Positions 13,490-17,281 of a DNA stretch of 17,281 nucleotides are shown in pieces (the first letter of the stretch is position 1; the number at the start of each line of letters is the position of its first letter). The notes beneath the pieces were generated by a model that saw only the letters and a program-made list of their open reading frames with translations, was not told where the DNA came from and ran no database searches. The DNA is from Candidatus Uhrbacteria bacterium (GTDB lineage: Bacteria; Patescibacteriota; Patescibacteriia; 2-12-FULL-60-25). The DNA lies in NCBI GenBank assembly GCA_009691315.1, contig SICT01000015.1, positions 1 through 17,281 on the forward strand. The letters run 5' to 3'. Position numbers and translations under genes: made by a program.

Positions 13490-14623
13490 ATGTCCGACAA
13501 ACAAGGCGCCATCCCCTATCAACTTCTCCGTGAGATGATCGAAGCTGGATATATTCAAGGTTCAGCCATAGAAGCCCTGCAACCGGCGTCGCTCGATCTA
13601 ACACTGACCGATGAAATCTATCGAATGCGCGGATCGTATTTGCCGCGCTTAGGGGAAAGCATCCAGGAAATTTTAAATCGTGGCGCGCTGTTTCGTCATG
13701 ATGTGATTCGACCACTGGAACAAAACGGCATTTATTTAATTAAACTGGCGGAAACGCTCGCGCTTCCTCCAGGCATTCATGCGACTTCCAGCAATAAAAG
13801 TTCTTCCGGCCGCATCAACTTACGTGGACGATTGCTGGCTGATGGCGTGCCTCGGTTTGATGAGATTCCCGCCCGCTCATCTGATGAGCGAGGCTCGCCT
13901 ACGGCGGCAGGCTATCACGGCTCTCTGTGGCTGGAAGTGATTCCAAAATCTTTTCCCGTCCTGCTCCATCCGGGCCATCGCATCAACCAGATTCGTTTTT
14001 TTCATGGCGATGCCAAGCTTTCGAGCTTAGAACATCGTATTGCCTTTGATCGCTTTGGGTTATTGCGTACGATTGCTGGCGCCCGCATCGCTCCAACGGT
14101 TGAAAACGTCCGCCGCGGCATCACGATGACAGTTGATCTGACCTCGCAAGAAATTATTGGTTGGCGTTCCAAAACAACTGCCTGGAGTGTGTTGGATATG
14201 GGGAAATATGACCATGATCCGGCAGATTTTTTTGAACCCGTCCCACGACCCAAATCCGGTGAACTTGTGATCCATCCGGAAGCCTTTTATATTTTAGCGA
14301 CAAAAGAAAAAATTATTACCCCACCAAATTTTGCTACGGAAATGGCCGCTTACGATTCTTCCAAAGGTGAATTCCGTTCACACTTTGCTGGTTTTTTTGA
14401 TCCAGGCTGGGGGTGGCGGGAGAATGATGTAGAGCGTGGGACGATTGCGGTCCTGGAAGTCGAGGCCTACAGCCATGATTTTGTTCTACGCGATGGTCAA
14501 CCCATCTGTCTCATGGTCTATGATCGGATGCTTGCTCCGCCGGAAAAACTCTATGGCGAAGGAATTCAATCGCACTATCACACTCAACAAGGCCCGAGAT
14601 TAGCCAAGTGGTTTAAGGTTTAA
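13490..14623 (+). CDS. dcd: Two-domain 2'-deoxycytidine 5'-triphosphate deaminase
   Basis: The 377 residues fit the long DCD family (PF06559 type), in which the dUTPase/dCTP-deaminase fold occurs twice. In the N-half, LQPASLDLTLTDEIYR (30-45) and SSNKSSSGRINLRGR (100-114) correspond to the Ser/Arg active loop of single-domain Dcd. In the C-half, MAAYDSSKGEFRSHFAGFFDPGWGW (285-309) and IAVLEVEAYSHD (319-330) carry the position of the catalytic glutamate; this alignment is by eye. The enzyme deaminates dCTP to dUTP, feeding dTTP synthesis. Whether it also hydrolyses to dUMP, as bifunctional members do, is unknown. Residues 129-141 are encoded by a palindromic 39-bp insert (13874-13912). No SD. 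Confidence 0.9.
   Translation: MSDKQGAIPYQLLREMIEAGYIQGSAIEALQPASLDLTLTDEIYRMRGSYLPRLGESIQEILNRGALFRHDVIRPLEQNGIYLIKLAETLALPPGIHATSSNKSSSGRINLRGRLLADGVPRFDEIPARSSDERGSPTAAGYHGSLWLEVIPKSFPVLLHPGHRINQIRFFHGDAKLSSLEHRIAFDRFGLLRTIAGARIAPTVENVRRGITMTVDLTSQEIIGWRSKTTAWSVLDMGKYDHDPADFFEPVPRPKSGELVIHPEAFYILATKEKIITPPNFATEMAAYDSSKGEFRSHFAGFFDPGWGWRENDVERGTIAVLEVEAYSHDFVLRDGQPICLMVYDRMLAPPEKLYGEGIQSHYHTQQGPRLAKWFKV
13874..13912. repeat. In-frame palindromic repeat insert in dcd
   Basis: Thirteen codons (residues 129-141) consist of two hairpin-forming parts. CGCTCATC-T-GATGAGCG (13874-13890) is a perfect inverted repeat. GCCT-ACGGCGGC-AGGC (13897-13912) contains the CGCCTACGGCG core of a short dispersed repeat seen in such genomes. 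Deleting it would give FDEIPA-YHGSLWLEV, a smooth family-like join, which supports a real insertion between two strands. Confidence 0.65.
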
Positions 14624-14637
14624 AAACTGGTTTGACG

Positions 14638-14665
14638 ATTCATGTTTCATGCTTCATGATTCATG
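14638..14665. repeat. Heptamer repeat NTTCATG x4 at a start codon
   Basis: Four tandem copies of a 7-nt unit (ATTCATG, TTTCATG, CTTCATG, ATTCATG) lie at 14638-14665, immediately upstream of and including the start of the P-loop kinase gene. They put ATG triplets at 14642, 14649, 14656 and 14663 in rotating frames. It looks like a slippage-born minisatellite. Confidence 0.8.
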
Positions 14666-15235
14666 ACGATTATGGCCAAACTCATTATCGGTCTCGTGGG
14701 TCAGGCTGGCTGCGGCAAAGGAACAGCTACGGATATTTTGCGTGAACAATATGGCGCCGGTTATTATCGATTCAGCGCCATTTTAGAAAACATTTTGGAT
14801 CAACTTGCGCTTGACCACACGCGTGAAAATTTTACCAAGCTGTCGGAAATATCACGCCAGACATTTGGAGAAGACGTACTCTCCTATGCCCTGGAAAAAC
14901 AAGCGGTGACCGCCCAAGAAGATGTGGTGATTGTGGATGGCATTCGTCGCTTAGAAGATTTAGCTGCGCTTGAACCGCTCCCTCATTTTAAATTGATTGC
15001 GATCGAGGTGCCGGTCGAAGTGCGCTATCAGCGCGTGATCGGCCGCGGGGAAAAGGCCGGAGAAAAAAATATGACCATGAAGGAATTTCTGGAACAAGAA
15101 AAATTTCCAACGGAAGTCACCATTCCGGCTGTCATGAAACGCGCTACAAAGACGATCAGTAATGCCGGCACACGGAAGGAATTTGAAAAAGAAATTCATG
15201 ACATGATGAAAGAATTTGGATTTTCAAAACACTAA
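14663..15235 (+). CDS. P-loop nucleotide kinase-like protein
   Basis: The 190 residues begin with a Walker A loop, GLVGQAGCGKGT (10-21). VVIVDGIRRLEDL (about 88-100) fills the place of the second nucleotide-binding motif, and a lid-like Arg-rich stretch, RYQRVIGRGEKAGEK, follows (about 121-135). The layout is that of small nucleoside-monophosphate or dephospho-CoA kinase-like P-loop proteins. I cannot tell the phosphate acceptor. Its place between dcd and thyA suggests a deoxynucleotide, which is inference. Start ATG 14663 or 14672 (MAKLIIGLVG); the second is equally possible. The upstream heptamer repeat offers no SD. It ends 1 nt before thyA, so expression is coupled. Confidence 0.85.
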   Translation: MTIMAKLIIGLVGQAGCGKGTATDILREQYGAGYYRFSAILENILDQLALDHTRENFTKLSEISRQTFGEDVLSYALEKQAVTAQEDVVIVDGIRRLEDLAALEPLPHFKLIAIEVPVEVRYQRVIGRGEKAGEKNMTMKEFLEQEKFPTEVTIPAVMKRATKTISNAGTRKEFEKEIHDMMKEFGFSKH

Positions 15236-15236
15236 C

Positions 15237-16109
15237 ATGCAAACTTATCTCGACATTGTTCGTCATATTCTTGAGCACGGCGAACGTAAAGCGAATCGCA
15301 CGGGGGTTGATGCGCTGACGATCGCTGGTGCCATGTTCGAGCATGACATGTCACGCGGTTTTCCTCTGCTCACCACAAAACAAGTTCCGTTCCGCTTGAT
15401 TGCAACAGAACTCGAATTTTTTATCAAAGGCATCACAGACAAACAGTGGTTACAAGAACGGAAAAATTTTATTTGGAATGAGTGGGCCAATCCAAAAAAA
15501 GCGCCATATGGGCATGATGAGGAATCAAAAGCGCGCATGCTGGCTGAACGGGATCTAGGCGCGGTCTATGGTTTTCAGTGGCGGCATTTTGGCGCGACCT
15601 ATCGCGATCATGAATCAGATTATTCTGGACAAGGTATTGATCAATTCGCGCGCATCATTGATACGCTGAAACAAAATCCGCAAGATCGACGCATGATCGT
15701 TTCTTCCTGGAATCCGTTAGCGCTCGATTCCATGGGATTGCCACCGTGCCACTATGCCTATCAAGTGACCGTCATCAATGGAAAATTGAATCTGCTCTGG
15801 AATCAACGCAGTGTCGATACCATGTTGGGCTTACCATTCAACATCGCAAGTTACGGATTGTTATTGCACTTGTTGGCCAAAGAAACGGGCTTGCAAGAAG
15901 GACGCTTAATTGGATTTCTCGCAGACACGCACATTTATGTGAATCATGTGGACGGCGCACGCGAACAACTGACGCGCGATCCGCATCAATATTCTCTGCC
16001 AACGCTCACAACGGATCCATTTACTTCGATTTTTGATTGGAGCGCGGAGCAAACCAAAGTTCTCAACTATCAATATCATCCGAAGATTGCGTTTGAAATT
16101 GCTGTGTAA
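15237..16109 (+). CDS. thyA: Thymidylate synthase
   Basis: ThyA methylates dUMP to dTMP using 5,10-methylenetetrahydrofolate, producing dihydrofolate. The 290 residues start at ATG 15237 (MQTYLDIVRHILEHGERKANR); an upstream TTG at 15216 lies in the previous gene. Key residues: the phosphate-binding RRMIVSSWNP (151-160), catalytic Cys171 in PPCHYAYQ, the dUMP-binding NQRSVDTMLGLPFNIASYG (189-207) and HIYVNHVDGAREQL (232-245). The C-terminus IAFEIAV replaces the common PVAI-type ending but keeps a hydrophobic tail. It lies 1 nt after the kinase gene and 5 nt before folA, in the natural order for dihydrofolate recycling. Confidence 0.98.
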   Translation: MQTYLDIVRHILEHGERKANRTGVDALTIAGAMFEHDMSRGFPLLTTKQVPFRLIATELEFFIKGITDKQWLQERKNFIWNEWANPKKAPYGHDEESKARMLAERDLGAVYGFQWRHFGATYRDHESDYSGQGIDQFARIIDTLKQNPQDRRMIVSSWNPLALDSMGLPPCHYAYQVTVINGKLNLLWNQRSVDTMLGLPFNIASYGLLLHLLAKETGLQEGRLIGFLADTHIYVNHVDGAREQLTRDPHQYSLPTLTTDPFTSIFDWSAEQTKVLNYQYHPKIAFEIAV

Positions 16110-16114
16110 ATCCT

Positions 16115-16588
16115 ATGGCAATTTCTCTGATTGCCGCTGTGGCGAAAAATGGTTGTATCGGAAAAAACAATCAATTACCCTGGTCTCTTCCGGAAGATTT
16201 GAGGCACTTCAAAGAATTGACGACCGGTCACAGCGTTCTCATGGGACGTAAAACCTGGGAATCGATTCCGGAAAAATTTCGGCCTTTACCCAATCGCAAA
16301 AATATTGTGCTAACTCGGCAGGAAGATTATCAAGTTCCATCTGGAGTGGATTGTTACACTACGTTAGACGAAGCTCTGCGCGTCCATCAGGCTGAAAATA
16401 TTTTTGTGATTGGCGGCGCGGAAATTTATCAACAAGCACTTCCCCTCGCACATAAACTCTATCTCACCGAAGTTGATCAAACCATTGATGGCGATGCTTT
16501 TTTTCCGTGTATCAATCAAACTGACTGGAAAGAAACGGCTCGCGAACCACACGAAGGATTTTCATTCATCACTTATGAACCTGTATGA
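16115..16588 (+). CDS. folA: Dihydrofolate reductase
   Basis: FolA reduces dihydrofolate made by ThyA to tetrahydrofolate with NADPH, and is the target of trimethoprim. The 157 residues are the usual length. AAVAKNGCIGKNNQLPW (7-23) is the family start; PEDLRHFK (26-33) holds the catalytic acid, Glu27. VLMGRKTWESIP (41-52) and RPLPNRKNIVLTR (56-68) bind NADPH, and IFVIGGAEIY (96-105) holds the conserved double Gly. It starts 5 nt after thyA, and its TGA overlaps the next ATG (ATGA, 16585-16588), so translation of the downstream kinase is coupled. No SD. Confidence 0.98.
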   Translation: MAISLIAAVAKNGCIGKNNQLPWSLPEDLRHFKELTTGHSVLMGRKTWESIPEKFRPLPNRKNIVLTRQEDYQVPSGVDCYTTLDEALRVHQAENIFVIGGAEIYQQALPLAHKLYLTEVDQTIDGDAFFPCINQTDWKETAREPHEGFSFITYEPV

Positions 16589-17271
16589 AAACAGCCCCTT
16601 TCATCGTCATTGATGGCACAGATGGTTCTGGCAAAGGAACGCAGACGCGCAAGCTGGTCGAACGATTAAAGGCGGAAGGACGCTCGGTTGAACTCATGGA
16701 TTTCCCACGCTACGGCGAACCCAGCGCCTATTTTGTCGAAAAATATTTACGCGGAGAGTATGGGAGCTTGGCAGAAGTTGATTCAAAACGCGCGTCTCTT
16801 TTTTTTGCTGTCGATCGTTTTGATGCTTCTTTTCAGATTCGAAAATCACTGGAAGCGGGAACGATCATTATTTCCAATCGCTACGTGTCTGGGAACAAGG
16901 GCCATCACATGGGGCGGATCAAAGATCCAAAAGAACGCGAGACATTTCTCGCTTGGCTAAATAATCTTGAGTATGAAATTTTTGGCATTCCAAAACCGGA
17001 TCTGACCATCTTATTACATGTCCCGGCAGATATTGGCTACCAGCTCGTTGCCTCCAAAGATGAGCGCGGGTATTTGGATGGAAAAAAACGTGATATTCAT
17101 GAAGCTGATCCGGAACATTTACGTGATGCCGAAGCGGCCTATCTTGAACTCCCACGGATTGATCAAGCGGAACACTGGCAGGTGCTCGAATGCATGGAAA
17201 ATAATCAACTCTTGTCGATCGAGGCGATTCATGAAAAATTGTGGAGCGTGGTATACTCTACTCTTATATGA
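16585..17271 (+). CDS. tmk: Thymidylate kinase (dTMP kinase)
   Basis: Phosphorylates dTMP to dTDP, the step after ThyA. The 228 residues start with MKTAPFIVIDGTDGSGKGTQ; the Walker A loop is GTDGSGKGT (11-19). DFPRYGEPSA (39-48) and VDRFDAS (76-82) are acceptor-side motifs. ISNRYVSGNKGHH (96-108) corresponds to the DRY motif, but with Asn in place of Asp. FGIPKPDLTILLHVPADIG and the later ERGYLDGKKRDIHE (about 158-171), the lid, are family-like. It overlaps folA by 4 nt and shares ATGA (17268-17271) with the next reading frame. The substitution in the DRY motif leaves slight doubt about specificity; it could be a related NMP kinase. Confidence 0.92.
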   Translation: MKTAPFIVIDGTDGSGKGTQTRKLVERLKAEGRSVELMDFPRYGEPSAYFVEKYLRGEYGSLAEVDSKRASLFFAVDRFDASFQIRKSLEAGTIIISNRYVSGNKGHHMGRIKDPKERETFLAWLNNLEYEIFGIPKPDLTILLHVPADIGYQLVASKDERGYLDGKKRDIHEADPEHLRDAEAAYLELPRIDQAEHWQVLECMENNQLLSIEAIHEKLWSVVYSTLI

Positions 17272-17281
17272 AACCTCTTCT
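17268..17281 (+). CDS. Start of next gene, cut by window end
   Basis: An ATG at 17268 overlaps the tmk stop (ATGA) and opens a frame reading M-K-P-L before the window ends. TATACT at 17252-17257, inside the end of tmk, could be a -10 box placing transcription start about 4 nt before this ATG, but no -35 is visible. Only four full codons can be read, so nothing about function can be said. Confidence 0.35.

Overview
The window looks like a chromosomal segment of a Candidate Phyla Radiation bacterium (Patescibacteria, plausibly a Parcubacteria-type lineage). The basis is tightly packed housekeeping genes, small hypothetical genes, almost no Shine-Dalgarno (SD) sequences, an S12 of the Gram-positive-like long form, and ribosomal genes in broken-up operons. 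The lineage is an inference from style and gene content; no marker was searched. Apart from one GC-rich island, base composition appears moderate.

Left part (1-7850). On the minus strand lie rpsL-rpsG-fusA (the str operon core), with a site-2-protease-like M50 metallopeptidase gene upstream. The tuf gene (EF-Tu) is separated from fusA by two small unrecognised genes and has its own promoter. rpmB (L28) lies on the plus strand, divergent from the M50 gene. Then come, on the minus strand, a LOG-family gene overlapping a two-helix membrane protein gene, and the gene for nucleoid protein HU.

Middle (7850-11365). On the plus strand are an HD-domain phosphohydrolase gene and truD (tRNA pseudouridine synthase D), 4 nt apart. 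They are followed by a conspicuously GC-rich minus-strand gene of 289 codons that I cannot identify. It has the best promoter in the window, a hairpin-containing leader, the only perfect SD, and its own terminator. The 400 nt between it and secE hold that leader and promoter, a pair of inverted hairpin repeats, and the secE promoter.

Right part (11366-17281). secE-nusG-rplK-rplA are co-oriented. Just before rplA there is an RNA element that closely imitates the L1-binding site of 23S rRNA. The usual rplJ-rplL do not follow. A compact dTTP-synthesis cluster comes instead: a two-domain dCTP deaminase, a P-loop nucleotide-kinase-like protein, thyA, folA and a thymidylate kinase. The last four genes are nearly touching or overlapping. 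Together they can convert dCTP to dUTP/dUMP, dUMP to dTMP (with DHFR recycling the folate) and dTMP to dTDP.

Most promoters I could find have exactly 17-bp spacers. The tuf and secE promoters share nearly the same sequence.
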